The position numbers and the translations under genes were made by a program. The notes under the pieces were generated by a model. That model worked only from the letters and a program-made list of their open reading frames with translations. It did no database searches and was not told the origin of the DNA. This document shows positions 1-9,620 of a stretch of DNA of 64,000 nt, in pieces (within the stretch, counting starts at the first letter, position 1; each line of letters starts with the position of its first letter). The stretch is taken from positions 79,508 to 143,507 of the forward strand of contig NZ_MOMB01000048.1 of the NCBI RefSeq assembly GCF_002752165.1, written 5' to 3'. Source of the DNA: Erwinia sp. OLFS4 (GTDB taxonomy: Bacteria > Pseudomonadota > Gammaproteobacteria > Enterobacterales > Enterobacteriaceae).

Positions 1-463
1 ATTCAGTGAAATCATTGCCAGGCAGAATCAGTGAAGTGGACATAATCGGCTCATTGACCTGTTCAAGTAATGCCAGCGCAATAGGATTAGAAGGCACGCG
101 CAGACCAATGGTTTTGCGCTTGTCGTTCATCAGACGCCGCGGCACTTCTTTGGTCGCTTTCAATATAAAAGTATAGTTGCCAGGGGTGTTATTTTTAATC
201 AGGCGAAAAGCACTGTTATCCACCTGGGCATAGCTGGAAAGCTCGGACAAATCACGACAGATCAGCGTGAAATTATGATCATCAGCAAACTGACGGATGC
301 GGCAAATCCGCTCCATGGCATTTTTCTCTTCCAGCCGGCAGCCCAGCGCATAGCCGGAATCCGTGGGATAAACTATCACGCCCCCTTTATTAACAATTTC
401 CACCGCCTGCTTGATCAGTCGGGGCTGGGGGTTCTCCGGGTGTATCTGAAAAAACTGACTCAT
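1..463 (-). CDS. yciO: YciO, Sua5/YrdC/YciO-family protein (C-terminus outside window)
   Basis: Reads leftward from ATG at 463 and is cut by the window edge after about 154 of the roughly 206 residues usual for the family. The N-terminal half shows the YrdC-like nucleotide/RNA-binding fold signature (GGVIVYPTDSGYALGC, then KNNTPGNYTFILKAT and KRKTIGLRVPSN). Sua5/YrdC relatives make threonylcarbamoyl-AMP for tRNA t6A. YciO itself is less well characterised, so the function here is inferred from the family. The start codon overlaps the stop of rnm (ATGA, 460-463), which indicates translational coupling with rnm in one operon reading away from trp. Confidence 0.93.
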   Translation of the reverse strand, partial: MSQFFQIHPENPQPRLIKQAVEIVNKGGVIVYPTDSGYALGCRLEEKNAMERICRIRQFADDHNFTLICRDLSELSSYAQVDNSAFRLIKNNTPGNYTFILKATKEVPRRLMNDKRKTIGLRVPSNPIALALLEQVNEPIMSTSLILPGNDFTE

Positions 464-1353
464 TGATCCTCCAAAATCGCGGTTCCGGGCTGAGGTTGTA
501 ATTCGGGATATCTTGTCCAGACGGCATCAACACCGGCGGGCAGCCAAAGTTTTCTGCCCAGCTCAATCCAGGCACAGGGTTGATGAAAATCGGAGCCCTG
601 GGACGCGGCCAAATCGTAATCACGGGCATACTGTGCCAGTTGGCTACGTTCTGCGGGTGCCTGCTGGCACTGGGCAACTTCGATGGCTTCTCCGCCCTGT
701 TCCCTGAAATGCAGTACCAGCCGCTTTAACCATTTTGCCGAAAGATGATAACGCCCCGGATGGGCCAGCACCGCCCTGCCAGCAGAATGATGAATGGCCT
801 CAATCGCTTGTTTAATAGTACACCACTGCGCGGGGACATAGCCGGTTTTGCCGCGCGCCAGATAATTTTTAAACACCTGGCTGATGTTGCTCGCTTTACC
901 TTGCGCTACCAGAAAGCGGGCAAAATGGCCGCGGGTAATTGCGCCGCCGGCTGCCAGCGCCATCACACCTTCAAGCGCGCCGGGTATCTGCGCTTTTTCC
1001 AGCCGGCTGGCGATCAATTCAGCCCGGTATTGTCTGCACATAGACTGATTCAGTAACAGCTGTTTCATTGCCGGCGCCTGCGGATCAATCCCCAGCCCGA
1101 CAATATGAATTTCATGATTTTCCCACAGGGTTGATATCTCCACGCCAGGCAGCAAATACAGTGGCAGCTGCTGTTGCGCAATGGCCTGCTGCGCCGGCGC
1201 GATGCCTGCAACGGTGTCATGATCGGTCAACGCCAGCACACTTACCCGCATTTGCACTGCTCTGGCAACCAGTCCGGCAGGCGTCAGCAAGCCGTCAGAA
1301 GCCTGAGAATGGCTATGTAAATCATAGAGCGGATAATCCGTAAGCTGATTCAT
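460..1353 (-). CDS. rnm: RNase AM / TrpH, PHP-domain 5'-3' exoribonuclease
   Basis: PHP-domain phosphoesterase. The metal-binding His motif YDLHSHSQASDG lies at the extreme N-terminus, followed by LALTDHDT and PGVEIST, and by late motifs VLAHPGRY and GSDFHQP. All are typical of the family; E. coli TrpH/Rnm trims 5' ends of ribosomal RNAs and hydrolyses 3',5'-bisphosphonucleotides. I chose ATG 1353 (297 aa) because it places the DLHSH motif where the E. coli protein has it. An in-frame ATG at 1374 would add seven residues, and neither start has a strong Shine-Dalgarno. It lies divergent to the trp operon and overlaps yciO by 4 bases. Confidence 0.93.
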   Translation of the reverse strand: MNQLTDYPLYDLHSHSQASDGLLTPAGLVARAVQMRVSVLALTDHDTVAGIAPAQQAIAQQQLPLYLLPGVEISTLWENHEIHIVGLGIDPQAPAMKQLLLNQSMCRQYRAELIASRLEKAQIPGALEGVMALAAGGAITRGHFARFLVAQGKASNISQVFKNYLARGKTGYVPAQWCTIKQAIEAIHHSAGRAVLAHPGRYHLSAKWLKRLVLHFREQGGEAIEVAQCQQAPAERSQLAQYARDYDLAASQGSDFHQPCAWIELGRKLWLPAGVDAVWTRYPELQPQPGTAILEDQ

Positions 1354-1427
1354 CGCGTTACTTTGTTGCCCCATAACAGAAATCAGCGCGCATCATACGC
1401 TGTTTCCTGACAGATGGAAAAAGCTGC

Positions 1428-1462
1428 TTGACATTAGCACCTCGAACTAGTTTACTAGTACG
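1428..1462 (+). promoter_or_regulatory. trp promoter with TrpR operator
   Basis: TTGACA (1428-1433) is followed after 17 bases by TTTACT (1451-1456), the same arrangement as the E. coli trp promoter. The interleaved near-palindrome CGAACTAGTTTACTAGTACG (1443-1462) differs from the E. coli TrpR operator at essentially one base and covers the -10. Transcription probably starts near 1464. Repression by Trp-bound TrpR is inferred from this match. Confidence 0.93.
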
Positions 1463-1488
1463 CAAGTTCAGATAGAAGGTTCTGCATC

Positions 1489-1566
1489 ATGGCGAAATTA
1501 ACGTGTGTATTAATCGGTTGGTGGCGCAACACGCCTGTATGGGCAAGGTTGCCGTGCACCCGTTAA
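1489..1566 (+). CDS. trpL: trp operon leader peptide TrpL
   Basis: A 25-residue reading frame with GAAGG nine bases upstream of the ATG, lying between the trp promoter and the attenuator. Tandem Trp codons TGGTGG (codons 11-12, 1519-1524) are the sensing site, and a third Trp codon is codon 18 (1540-1542). The peptide starts MAKLTCVLIGWWRN. It is clearly longer than the 14-residue E. coli leader and its stop (1564-1566) lies beyond the sequence expected to form leader segment 2. This may change where a Trp-replete ribosome sits. Confidence 0.9.
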   Translation: MAKLTCVLIGWWRNTPVWARLPCTR

Positions 1567-1586
1567 CCGGAGATTGCAGCTACCTG

Positions 1587-1611
1587 AGCCCGCTTAAGCG
1601 GGTTTTTTTTT
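1587..1611 (+). terminator. trp attenuator terminator (3:4 hairpin)
   Basis: CCCGC/GCGGG arms (1589-1593 and 1598-1602) enclose a TTAA loop and are followed by nine T residues (1603-1611), about 20 bases upstream of trpE. This is the intrinsic terminator of the attenuation system. Upstream leader bases 1519-1560 can pair as segments 1:2 (GGTGGCGCAAC with GTTGCCGTGCACC). Confidence 0.92.
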
Positions 1612-1633
1612 ACCTGATTGTTGGGAATATTTT

Positions 1634-3196
1634 ATGCCGACTGTAAAACCTGCGCTCAAACTGATTAGCAGTGACGCCCCTTATCGCGAAGACGCGACCA
1701 GCGTCTTTAATCAGCTTTGTGGTGCACGCCCGGCCTCACTGCTGCTGGAATCTGCCGATATCGACAGCAAACATAATCTCAAAAGCCTACTGATTATTGA
1801 CAGCGCCCTGCGTATCACCGCACTGGGCCAGCAGGTGACAATTAAAGCCCTGTCACTCAACGGCAGTGCTCTGTTGCCGTTACTGGATGCCGCACTGCCT
1901 GATCAGATTGATAATTGTCAGCATCCTGATGGCCGCACGCTAACCTTCCCCACGGTTGACGATCAGCTTGATGAAGATTCGCGCCTGAAATCCGTGTCAG
2001 TATTTGACGCGCTGCGTCTGATAACCACGCTGGTCAGCGCGGCCGATAATGAACGTGAAGCTATGTTTCTCGGTGGCTTATTTGCCTATGATCTGGTGGC
2101 TGGTTTTGAAGATCTTCCGCAGCTGGAAAGCGATCAACGCTGCCCTGATTACTGCTTTTATCTGGCAGAAACATTACTGATTATCGATCATCAGACCCAA
2201 CAGTCCCGCCTGCAGGCAAGCGTGTTCGGTCAGGCACCCGCCGAATTTGTTCGTCTGCAAAGTCGTCTCGAACAGCTACGCAGTCAGATGATGCAACCGG
2301 CAGCGGCGCTTACCACCAGCGCGCTTGAAAACATGACGCTGAGCTGTAACCTGAGTGATGAAACCTTTTGTCAGGTTGTTCGCGATATGCAACAGGCCAT
2401 TCGCGTCGGAGAAATTTTCCAGGTTGTGCCTTCGCGCCGTTTTTCACTGCCCTGCCCGTCACCGCTGGCCGCTTACTCGGTACTGAAAAAGAGTAATCCC
2501 AGTCCCTATATGTTTTTTATGCAGGACGATGACTTTACGCTGTTCGGTGCATCACCAGAGAGTTCGCTGAAATACGATGCCAGCAGTCACAAAATTGAAA
2601 TCTATCCGATTGCCGGCTCCCGGCCGCGGGGTCGCCTGGCAGACGGCACCCTCGACCGCGACCTTGACAGTCGTATCGAACTGGAAATGCGAACCGATCA
2701 TAAAGAGCTGGCGGAACACCTGATGCTGGTTGACCTGGCGCGTAACGATTTAGCGCGCATTTGTGTTGCCGGCAGCCGTTATGTTGCCGATCTGACCAAA
2801 GTGGATCGCTACTCTTTCATTATGCACCTGGTCTCCCGCGTAGTGGGCGAGCTACGCCCGGAGCTCGACGTGCTGCATGCTTACCGGGCCTGCATGAATA
2901 TGGGTACCCTGAGCGGAGCACCCAAAGTGCGGGCCATGCAGCTTATCGCCGGCGCGGAACAATCACGCCGGGGCGCCTATGGCGGCGCGGTTGGCTATTT
3001 TACCGCACATGGCGATCTCGATACCTGTATTGTTATTCGCTCAGCCTATGTTGAAGAGGGTGTGGCTTATGTGCAGGCCGGTGCCGGTGTGGTACTCGAC
3101 TCCGATCCGCAGGCTGAAGCCGACGAGTCGAGGAATAAGGCTCGTGCGGTACTGCGCGCCATTGCCAGCGCACATCATTGCAAGGAGATGTTCTGA
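1634..3196 (+). CDS. trpE: Anthranilate synthase component I
   Basis: TrpE, 520 residues, the family's usual length. It converts chorismate and ammonia/glutamine to anthranilate as the large subunit with TrpG. The N-terminal LLES motif (residues 37-40) is part of the Trp feedback site. The C-terminal chorismate-binding half contains [26 protein letters not shown] and the late [17 protein letters not shown]. The stop TGA overlaps the trpG ATG (TGATG at 3194-3198), which implies coupled translation and equimolar subunits. It is controlled by the TrpR operator and the attenuator upstream. Confidence 0.98.
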   Translation: MPTVKPALKLISSDAPYREDATSVFNQLCGARPASLLLESADIDSKHNLKSLLIIDSALRITALGQQVTIKALSLNGSALLPLLDAALPDQIDNCQHPDGRTLTFPTVDDQLDEDSRLKSVSVFDALRLITTLVSAADNEREAMFLGGLFAYDLVAGFEDLPQLESDQRCPDYCFYLAETLLIIDHQTQQSRLQASVFGQAPAEFVRLQSRLEQLRSQMMQPAAALTTSALENMTLSCNLSDETFCQVVRDMQQAIRVGEIFQVVPSRRFSLPCPSPLAAYSVLKKSNPSPYMFFMQDDDFTLFGASPESSLKYDASSHKIEIYPIAGSRPRGRLADGTLDRDLDSRIELEMRTDHKELAEHLMLVDLARNDLARICVAGSRYVADLTKVDRYSFIMHLVSRVVGELRPELDVLHAYRACMNMGTLSGAPKVRAMQLIAGAEQSRRGAYGGAVGYFTAHGDLDTCIVIRSAYVEEGVAYVQAGAGVVLDSDPQAEADESRNKARAVLRAIASAHHCKEMF

Positions 3197-3774
3197 TGGC
3201 ACAGATTCTGCTGCTTGATAATGTTGATTCTTTTACCTATAACCTGGTCGATCAGCTGCGTGCAGCCGGACATCAGGTGGTGGTCTATCGTAACAGTGTT
3301 CCCGTCACTACCCTGACCGAACGCCTGAAAACCATGGAACAACCGGTACTGATGCTGTCACCAGGACCTGGCTCGCCTTCTCAGGCTGGCTGTATGCCCG
3401 AATTATTACGGCAGCAACGCGGTCGTCTGCCCATCATCGGTATCTGTCTTGGCCATCAGGCTATCATTGAAGCCTACGGTGGTCATGTCGGCCAGGCCGG
3501 CGAGATCCTGCATGGTAAAGCCTCGGCAATCAGTCATGATGGCGAGGCGATGTTTGCCGGCCTGAGCAATCCTCTGCCGGTCGCCCGTTACCATTCACTG
3601 GTTGGCAGCAATACCCCGACAGAGCTGATTGTTAACGCAACCTTTAACGGCATGGTGATGGCCGTGCGCCATCAACACGATCGCATCTGTGGTTTTCAGT
3701 TTCACCCTGAGTCCATCCTGACCACACAAGGCGCCCGTTTACTTGAACAAACCCTGGCATGGGCACTGGCCTGA
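3196..3774 (+). CDS. trpG: Anthranilate synthase component II (glutamine amidotransferase), free-standing
   Basis: Class I glutamine amidotransferase of 192 residues that feeds ammonia to TrpE. The nucleophile Cys84 sits in GICLGHQAI and the triad His-x-Glu in FQFHPES near residue 170. Start ATG 3196 overlaps the trpE stop and has AAGGAG at 3182-3187; a longer frame starting at 3178 lies inside trpE. Unlike E. coli, it is not fused to the phosphoribosyltransferase: it ends at 3774 and trpD begins 28 bases later with its own GAAGGAG ribosome site. Confidence 0.97.
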   Translation: MAQILLLDNVDSFTYNLVDQLRAAGHQVVVYRNSVPVTTLTERLKTMEQPVLMLSPGPGSPSQAGCMPELLRQQRGRLPIIGICLGHQAIIEAYGGHVGQAGEILHGKASAISHDGEAMFAGLSNPLPVARYHSLVGSNTPTELIVNATFNGMVMAVRHQHDRICGFQFHPESILTTQGARLLEQTLAWALA

Positions 3775-3802
3775 AGCCACCTCCGGAAGAAGGAGTTAGT
3801 CA

Positions 3803-4801
3803 ATGAATAGCATTCTGGAAAAAGTTTATCAGGGTCAGTTCCTGAGCCAGGCGGAAAGCCACCAGCTGTTTTCGTCTATTATTACCGGACAGCTTGAACC
3901 CACGCAGCTGGCGGCCGTCTTAATCGCCATGAAAGTCCGTGGCGAGCAGCCGCAAGAGATCGCCGGAGCGGCCACTGCACTGCTGGCTGATGCGCTGGCG
4001 TTTCCCCGCCCGTCTTATGCCTTTGCTGATATTGTCGGCACCGGGGGTGACGGCAGCAACAGCATTAATATTTCTACCGCCAGTGCTTTTGTCGCTGCCA
4101 GCTGTGGTCTTAAAGTGGCAAAACATGGTAACCGCAGCGTATCGAGTAAATCCGGATCTTCCGACCTGCTGGCCGCCTTTGGTCTTCGCCTTGACCTGTC
4201 CCCTGAACAGGCTCGCCGGGCGCTGGATGAACTCAACGTCTGTTTTCTGTTTGCCCCGCAGTATCACAGCGGCTTTCGCCATGCCATGCCGGTACGCCAG
4301 CAGCTAAAAACCCGCACGCTGTTTAATGTACTGGGTCCACTGATTAATCCGGCCCGGCCGCCTCTGGCCGTGATTGGCGTATACCGTCCTGAACTGGTGC
4401 AGCCAATCGCTGAAACCCTTAAAATGCTGGGGTATCAGCGGGCGGCAGTGGTGCACGGCGGCGGCATGGATGAAGTCGCGCTGCACAGTGAAACCCACAT
4501 TGCCGAACTGCGTGATGGCGAAATTACCCGCTATCAGCTGACGCCCGGGGATTTTGGCTTTAGTTACTCGCCTAAAGAGGCCCTGGCGGGCGGAACGCCA
4601 CAAGAAAACCGTGACATTCTTAGTCGTTTACTTCAGGGTAAAGGCGAGCGCGCCCATGAAGAAGCCGTTGCCGCAAACGTCGCACTGTTACTCAAAATAT
4701 TTGGCCACGAAGATTTACGCTCAAATGCTCAGCAGGCGCTGGAGACTATCCGCAGCGGACAGCCCTACCAGCGCGTTGTCGCCCTGGCAGCCAGAGGATA
4801 A
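3803..4801 (+). CDS. trpD: Anthranilate phosphoribosyltransferase
   Basis: 332 residues. Transfers the phosphoribosyl group of PRPP to anthranilate, the second step of the pathway. Family motifs are present: the PRPP-binding glycine-rich [16 protein letters not shown], the [17 protein letters not shown] loop, and [12 protein letters not shown]. It has its own strong Shine-Dalgarno (GAAGGAG, about 3786-3793). It is a separate polypeptide here, whereas the orthologous domain is the C-terminal part of the fused TrpGD in E. coli. The stop is followed after two bases by trpCF. Confidence 0.98.
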   Translation: MNSILEKVYQGQFLSQAESHQLFSSIITGQLEPTQLAAVLIAMKVRGEQPQEIAGAATALLADALAFPRPSYAFADIVGTGGDGSNSINISTASAFVAASCGLKVAKHGNRSVSSKSGSSDLLAAFGLRLDLSPEQARRALDELNVCFLFAPQYHSGFRHAMPVRQQLKTRTLFNVLGPLINPARPPLAVIGVYRPELVQPIAETLKMLGYQRAAVVHGGGMDEVALHSETHIAELRDGEITRYQLTPGDFGFSYSPKEALAGGTPQENRDILSRLLQGKGERAHEEAVAANVALLLKIFGHEDLRSNAQQALETIRSGQPYQRVVALAARG

Positions 4802-4803
4802 TC

Positions 4804-6165
4804 ATGCAGGAAACGGTACTCAATCAAATTGTTCGCGATAAAGCTGTCTGGATTGAAGCGCGAAAAAAACATCAGCCCCTGGCCAGCTTTCAGCATCAGG
4901 TCACCCCGGCCAGTCGTAGTTTTTACCACGCACTGAGCGGTAATCGCACGGCATTCATTCTGGAATGTAAAAAAGCCTCGCCGTCAAAAGGGTTGATTCG
5001 CGATGATTTTGATCCAGCGAAAATCGCCAGTATTTACCGGCCGCACGCTGCGGTAATTTCAGTGCTGACCGATGAAAAATATTTTCAGGGCAGCTTTGAC
5101 TTTTTGCCACAGGTGAGCCTGGCGGCCCATCAGCCGGTCCTGTGCAAAGACTTCATTATCGACCCTTATCAAATCTATCTGGCGCGCCACTACCAGGCCG
5201 ATGCGATTTTACTGATGCTTTCGGTGCTGGACGATGAGCAATATCGCCAGCTGGCTGACGTTGCTCACCGCCTGAAAATGGGGGTACTGACGGAAGTCAG
5301 TAACGAACAGGAACTGGCGCGGGCGATTACCCTTGAAGCCAGGGTGGTAGGCATTAATAACCGCGATCTGCGCGATCTCTCTATCGATCTTAACCGTACC
5401 CGCACGCTGGCACCCCGTCTGGGCGCTAACGTCACGGTTATCAGCGAATCCGGCATCAGCCATTACAGCCAAATCCGTGAACTCAGCCGCTATGCCAACG
5501 GTTTTCTGATTGGTTCGGCATTAATGGCAGAAGCCGATCTGGCCGCTGCGGTTAACCGTGTTTTGCTGGGTGATAACAAAGTTTGTGGCCTCACCCGGCC
5601 GCAGGATGCAGCGGCAGCCAGCCAGGCGGGCGCGATTTATGGCGGCTTAATTTTTGTGCCCGGATCACCAAGACAGATAGACGAAAATCAGGCCAGATTG
5701 ATTATTGCCGCGGCGCCGCTGCAATATGTTGGCGTGTTCCGCGATGCCAGCATAAGTGACATTGTCACTACTACCCGTCATCTGAACCTGCACGCTGTTC
5801 AGCTACATGGTACGGAAAATCAGATATTTATCGATCAGCTGCGCCTGGCGTTACCCACCACCACCCGCATCTGGAAAGCACTCAGCGTCAGCGACAGCAT
5901 ACCGGCTCTGGACTGGCAGCAGGTTGATCGCTATCTGCTGGATAATGGTCAGGGCGGCAGCGGACACCCCTTCGACTGGTCTCTTCTGGCAGGTCAGCCG
6001 CTGTCCAACGTCATGCTGGCCGGCGGTCTATCTGCCGCTAACTGCGTTCAGGCAGCCCAGTCCGGCTGCGCCGGACTCGATTTCAATAGCGGTGTGGAAA
6101 GCGCACCAGGCGAGAAAGACGCCGCGAAAATCGCCGCGGTTTTTCAGACATTGCGCGCCTATTAA
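4804..6165 (+). CDS. trpC: Bifunctional indole-3-glycerol-phosphate synthase / phosphoribosylanthranilate isomerase
   Basis: TrpC(F), 453 residues, two fused (beta/alpha)8 barrels. The N-terminal synthase domain (about 1-255) carries FILECKKASPSKG, VLCKDFIIDPYQI, VGINNRDL and VISESGI. The C-terminal isomerase domain (about 256-453) begins at KVCGLTRPQDA and carries GLIFVPGSPR, HAVQLHG and LAGGLSAAN. Together they convert phosphoribosylanthranilate to CdRP and then to indole-3-glycerol phosphate. The fusion is typical of enterobacteria. A 57-base gap with AGAGGAAA separates it from trpB. Confidence 0.98.
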   Translation: MQETVLNQIVRDKAVWIEARKKHQPLASFQHQVTPASRSFYHALSGNRTAFILECKKASPSKGLIRDDFDPAKIASIYRPHAAVISVLTDEKYFQGSFDFLPQVSLAAHQPVLCKDFIIDPYQIYLARHYQADAILLMLSVLDDEQYRQLADVAHRLKMGVLTEVSNEQELARAITLEARVVGINNRDLRDLSIDLNRTRTLAPRLGANVTVISESGISHYSQIRELSRYANGFLIGSALMAEADLAAAVNRVLLGDNKVCGLTRPQDAAAASQAGAIYGGLIFVPGSPRQIDENQARLIIAAAPLQYVGVFRDASISDIVTTTRHLNLHAVQLHGTENQIFIDQLRLALPTTTRIWKALSVSDSIPALDWQQVDRYLLDNGQGGSGHPFDWSLLAGQPLSNVMLAGGLSAANCVQAAQSGCAGLDFNSGVESAPGEKDAAKIAAVFQTLRAY

Positions 6166-6222
6166 CCGGGCGGGGCGCTTTCATTGCCACTGCCCCATCG
6201 GTTTTACAGAGGAAAACATTGC

Positions 6223-7413
6223 ATGACATTACTTAATCCTTATTTCGGTGAGTTTGGCGGTATGTTTGTGCCACAAATTCTGATGCCGGCCTTGCTGGAA
6301 CTGGAACAGGCCTTTGTCAGCGCCCGCCAGGATCCTGAATTTCAGGCGCAGTTTGCCGGCCTGCTTAAAAATTATGCCGGCCGGCCTACCGCGTTAACCC
6401 GCTGTGATAATCTCACCCGAGGTAGCGCAACCCGTCTTTATCTCAAGCGTGAAGATCTGCTACACGGCGGAGCCCATAAAACCAATCAGGTACTTGGCCA
6501 GGCACTGCTGGCTAAACGCATGGGGAAAAGTGAAATTATTGCTGAAACTGGCGCCGGCCAGCACGGCGTCGCCTCAGCACTGGCCAGCGCACTGTTAGGG
6601 TTGAAATGCCGGATTTATATGGGCGCAAAAGACATTGAACGTCAGTCACCTAACGTATTCCGCATGCGTCTGATGGGGGCTGAAGTGATCCCGGTCCATA
6701 GCGGTTCTTCCACCTTAAAAGATGCCTGTAACGAAGCGTTACGCGACTGGTCCGGCAGTTATGAAACCGCCCATTATATGCTGGGCACGGCAGCCGGCCC
6801 GCATCCATATCCCACTATCGTGCGTGAATTTCAGCGTATGATTGGCGAAGAAACCAAAGCACAAATTTTAGCCAGCGAGGGGCGTCTGCCAGATGCGTTA
6901 CTGGCCTGCGTCGGTGGCGGTTCAAATGCCATCGGCATGTTTGCCGATTTCATCGATGACGCTGAGGTGGCATTAATTGGCGTCGAACCCGCCGGCCATG
7001 GTATTGAAACCGGCGAACATGGCGCGCCGTTAAAACACGGTCGCGTTGGGATTTATTTCGGTATGAAAGCGCCGATGATGCAAACCGAAGAGGGTCAGAT
7101 TGAGGAGTCCTACTCCATTTCAGCCGGACTGGATTTTCCCTCTGCCGGCCCGCAGCATGCCTTTCTGAACAGCACCGGACGCGCTGAATACGTTTCCATC
7201 ACTGATGATGAAGCCCTTGAGGCGTTTAAAACCCTGTGCCGGAGTGAAGGGATTATTCCGGCGCTGGAATCTTCCCATGCGCTGGCCTACGCGTTGAAAA
7301 TGATGCGAGAGGCACCACAAAAAGAACAACTGCTGGTGGTCAACCTTTCCGGGCGCGGCGACAAAGATATTTTTACCGTTCACGATATTCTTAAAGCCAG
7401 GGGAGAAATCTGA
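6223..7413 (+). CDS. trpB: Tryptophan synthase beta chain
   Basis: 396 residues; PLP enzyme joining indole and serine to make tryptophan. The PLP lysine is in HGGAHKTNQ (Lys86), the phosphate-binding loop is [10 protein letters not shown] and the catalytic Glu motif lies in [11 protein letters not shown]. The start is ATG 6223 with AGAGGAAA upstream; an in-frame ATG at 6184 would add 13 unconserved residues. The TGA stop overlaps the trpA ATG (7411-7415), as expected for the stoichiometric alpha2beta2 complex. Confidence 0.98.
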   Translation: MTLLNPYFGEFGGMFVPQILMPALLELEQAFVSARQDPEFQAQFAGLLKNYAGRPTALTRCDNLTRGSATRLYLKREDLLHGGAHKTNQVLGQALLAKRMGKSEIIAETGAGQHGVASALASALLGLKCRIYMGAKDIERQSPNVFRMRLMGAEVIPVHSGSSTLKDACNEALRDWSGSYETAHYMLGTAAGPHPYPTIVREFQRMIGEETKAQILASEGRLPDALLACVGGGSNAIGMFADFIDDAEVALIGVEPAGHGIETGEHGAPLKHGRVGIYFGMKAPMMQTEEGQIEESYSISAGLDFPSAGPQHAFLNSTGRAEYVSITDDEALEAFKTLCRSEGIIPALESSHALAYALKMMREAPQKEQLLVVNLSGRGDKDIFTVHDILKARGEI

Positions 7414-8216
7414 TGACGCGTTATCAGCAACTTTTTACACGGCTGGCCGAAAAAAAAGAAGGTGCTTTCGTCCCCTTCGTCTCTCTTGGTGACCCAAGCC
7501 CCACGCTCTCTTTACAGATTATCGATGCCCTGGTTGCAGGGGGCGCTGATGCCCTCGAATTAGGCATTCCGTTTTCCGATCCGCTGGCCGACGGCCCGAC
7601 GATTCAGGGAGGCAATCTGCGTGCCTTTGCTGCCGGCACGACCCCGCAACTCTGCTTTGAACTGCTTGCCGGGATCCGTAAAAAATATCCGGAAATACCT
7701 ATCGGATTGTTAATGTATGCAAACCTGGTATTTCACAACGGCATAGATAACTTTTATCGCCGTTGTCAGCAGGTCGACGTCGATTCGGTACTGATAGGCG
7801 ATGTTCCTTTTGAAGAATCTGCCGCCTTCCGCCAGTCTGCTATGCAGCACAACATTGCACCTATTTTTATGTGCCCGCCTAATGCCAGCGACGATCTGTT
7901 GCGCCAACTGGCGTCACACGGCCGCGGCTATATCTATCTGCAATCACGCGCCGGGGTAACCGGAACCGAAAACCGGGCAGATAAATCGCTCAGTGTGCTG
8001 GTCAACCGGCTGCGTGAATATCATGCCGCCCCCGCTATTCAGGGGTTTGGTATTTCAGAACCTGCCCAGGTGCGTAATGTCATTGCTTCCGGTGCTGCCG
8101 GTGCCATTGCCGGTTCGGCCACGGTGAAACTGATTGAATCGCACCACCGCCAGCCGGCAGAGATGCTGACCGCCCTTCGTGACTTCACCCGCGCGATGAA
8201 AGCTGCCACACGCTGA
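7413..8216 (+). CDS. trpA: Tryptophan synthase alpha chain
   Basis: 267-residue TIM barrel that cleaves indole-3-glycerol phosphate and channels indole to TrpB. The catalytic Glu lies in [16 protein letters not shown], with the catalytic Asp in the same motif; phosphate-binding loops are GFGISEPAQ and [13 protein letters not shown]. Translation starts inside the trpB stop codon. It is the last gene of the trp operon, followed by a 12-bp stem-loop. Confidence 0.98.
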   Translation: MTRYQQLFTRLAEKKEGAFVPFVSLGDPSPTLSLQIIDALVAGGADALELGIPFSDPLADGPTIQGGNLRAFAAGTTPQLCFELLAGIRKKYPEIPIGLLMYANLVFHNGIDNFYRRCQQVDVDSVLIGDVPFEESAAFRQSAMQHNIAPIFMCPPNASDDLLRQLASHGRGYIYLQSRAGVTGTENRADKSLSVLVNRLREYHAAPAIQGFGISEPAQVRNVIASGAAGAIAGSATVKLIESHHRQPAEMLTALRDFTRAMKAATR

Positions 8217-8221
8217 TCGCT

Positions 8222-8247
8222 GCTGCGCCTTAGTGCTAAGGCGCAGC
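8222..8247 (+). terminator. Stem-loop after trpA, possible trp operon terminator
   Basis: Perfect inverted repeat GCTGCGCCTTAG / CTAAGGCGCAGC (8222-8233, 8236-8247) six bases after the trpA stop. It has no immediate T-run (CCGCTGTTTCTTC follows), so it may act with Rho or as a 3'-end stabiliser. Confidence 0.65.
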
Positions 8248-8346
8248 CCGCTGTTTCTTCATCATGACAGCGCTTTTTTCTGTCGCTACACTGATGACAC
8301 AGCATTGCTGCTGTTAACGCTATGATTCACAGGGAGAGCATAATAA

Positions 8347-8664
8347 ATGAACAGGTTTAAATGGATCGCCGGTCTGGTTGCTGCCAGTGTGTTAACAATA
8401 ATGATCAGCGCCTGTGCGCCTACGGCACATCAGGAAGGAACCGGGGGCTACATTGACGACACCGTCATTACCACCAAAGTAAAAAGCGAACTGCTGGCTG
8501 ATGAACAGCTAAAACATTCTGATCAAATTAGCGTTGAAACCTTCAAAGGACGGGTACAGCTAAGCGGCTTTATTTCGTCACCCAAAATGGCAAGCCGTGC
8601 CGTTGCCATTACCCGTAGCGTGGCGGGGGTGACATCGGTAATCAATAATCTGCACGTTCGCTGA
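8347..8664 (+). CDS. Small lipoprotein with a single BON domain
   Basis: 105 residues. A signal peptide ends in a lipobox (ISAC, lipidated Cys23), followed by one BON domain (about 37-105: DDTVITTKVKSELLAD, then VETFKGRVQLSGFI and a terminal VAGVTSVINNLHV). BON modules occur in OsmY and DolP and bind membranes or lipids. Here there is only one, so a periplasm-facing envelope role is inferred. It has its own AGGGAGA ribosome site and no partner in an operon. Expression control is not evident. Confidence 0.85.
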   Translation: MNRFKWIAGLVAASVLTIMISACAPTAHQEGTGGYIDDTVITTKVKSELLADEQLKHSDQISVETFKGRVQLSGFISSPKMASRAVAITRSVAGVTSVINNLHVR

Positions 8665-8718
8665 TAACGTACAGGCCAGCGCAGAAAGCTGTTTTGCGCT
8701 GGCCGCTTTTTACTGCTG

Positions 8719-9351
8719 TCAGAACTTATAACCCGCGCCGAAGAAGAACACTACCGGGTTAATATCGGTATGAATCTTGTCTTGTTTCACGCCGCCTGCA
8801 CGAAAGCTGACGTCAGTATCAATATTCATGTACCAGACGGAGGCGTTAAGCATCCAGTTGTCGGTTAACTGATAATCCAGCCCGGCCACCCCGGCAAAAC
8901 CCCAGGAGTCCTTGGCGTGCAGATCGCTCAGTCCCAGATTGCGTCCGGTATCATTAAAACGCTCCTGAAAGAAGCGGGTGTAGTTCACACCTGCGCCGAT
9001 ATAAGGATTAAATTTGCCCAGCCCGCTAAAATACCACTGCACCACCAGTGACGGTGGCAACTGTTTTAAATTTGCGATATTGCCGGTGCCCGGCGTGCCG
9101 ACATGATGACTGAATGGCGTGGCACCCAGCAGCTCAACACCAATGTTATCCGTCGCCATGTAAGTAAAAGTTAATCCAAGCTGCGTGTTATTACTGACGT
9201 TAAACTCTCCCAGCCCGAGTACGTCGTCAGAGCCGCCGGTCGGCCGTACTGTTGCTGTGCCAGCACGGATAAAGAAATCCCCCGCCTGATGTGCTGAAGC
9301 GACAGCCGGAAGTAACATTACGATTGCCAGTGCTGCTGCTTTTAATTTCAT
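8719..9351 (-). CDS. ompW: Outer membrane protein OmpW
   Basis: 210 residues: signal peptide (cleavage near ASA-HQ, residues 18-21) followed by an eight-stranded beta barrel of the OmpW family. Family features are the N-terminal HQAGDFFIRAGTATVRP, the middle PPSLVVQWYF and FNPYIGAGVNYTRFF, and a C-terminal aromatic residue (GAGYKF). OmpW forms a hydrophobic channel in the outer membrane. As in E. coli, it neighbours yciC-yciB-yciA. Its promoter must lie in 9352-9620; I could not identify an FNR site with confidence. Confidence 0.96.
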   Translation of the reverse strand: MKLKAAALAIVMLLPAVASAHQAGDFFIRAGTATVRPTGGSDDVLGLGEFNVSNNTQLGLTFTYMATDNIGVELLGATPFSHHVGTPGTGNIANLKQLPPSLVVQWYFSGLGKFNPYIGAGVNYTRFFQERFNDTGRNLGLSDLHAKDSWGFAGVAGLDYQLTDNWMLNASVWYMNIDTDVSFRAGGVKQDKIHTDINPVVFFFGAGYKF

Positions 9352-9620
9352 TTGCCACTCCTTTATTAATATTTGCTACATCAATGTCATTTTTGGTCAG
9401 TGCATTAGTCCCTGTCTGTCGGCTAATTTCATTGACGCAGCGCAACCAATAAGTTGGATCAATTCTTTCGCCACATGAAATAAATTGCAGTTTGACTGAA
9501 ATCAATTTTTTCGTTTTCGGCGAACGAAAAATTTGGTTGGCAACAGGCCTCGACAACACTTTATTTTCAATTATTCATCAACAATATATAAGCGTTGTTG
9601 CCCGGAGGGCCGGTAATCAG
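9352..9620. other. Divergent intergenic region ompW / cysteine-cluster gene
   Basis: 269 bases of AT-rich DNA without a supported gene. It contains a 9-bp inverted repeat TTTTTCGTT (9507-9515) / AACGAAAAA (9523-9531) around TTCGGCG, placed between the two divergent genes. This could be an operator or an RNA hairpin. Confidence 0.5.

Noticed and set aside
3178..3195. Upstream ATG giving TrpG six extra residues
   Set aside because: It lies inside trpE. ATG 3196 has the Shine-Dalgarno and matches the family N-terminus MAQILLLDN.
9400..9470. FNR box for ompW
   Set aside because: Only a half-site (TTGAT) is present, with no properly spaced ATCAA.
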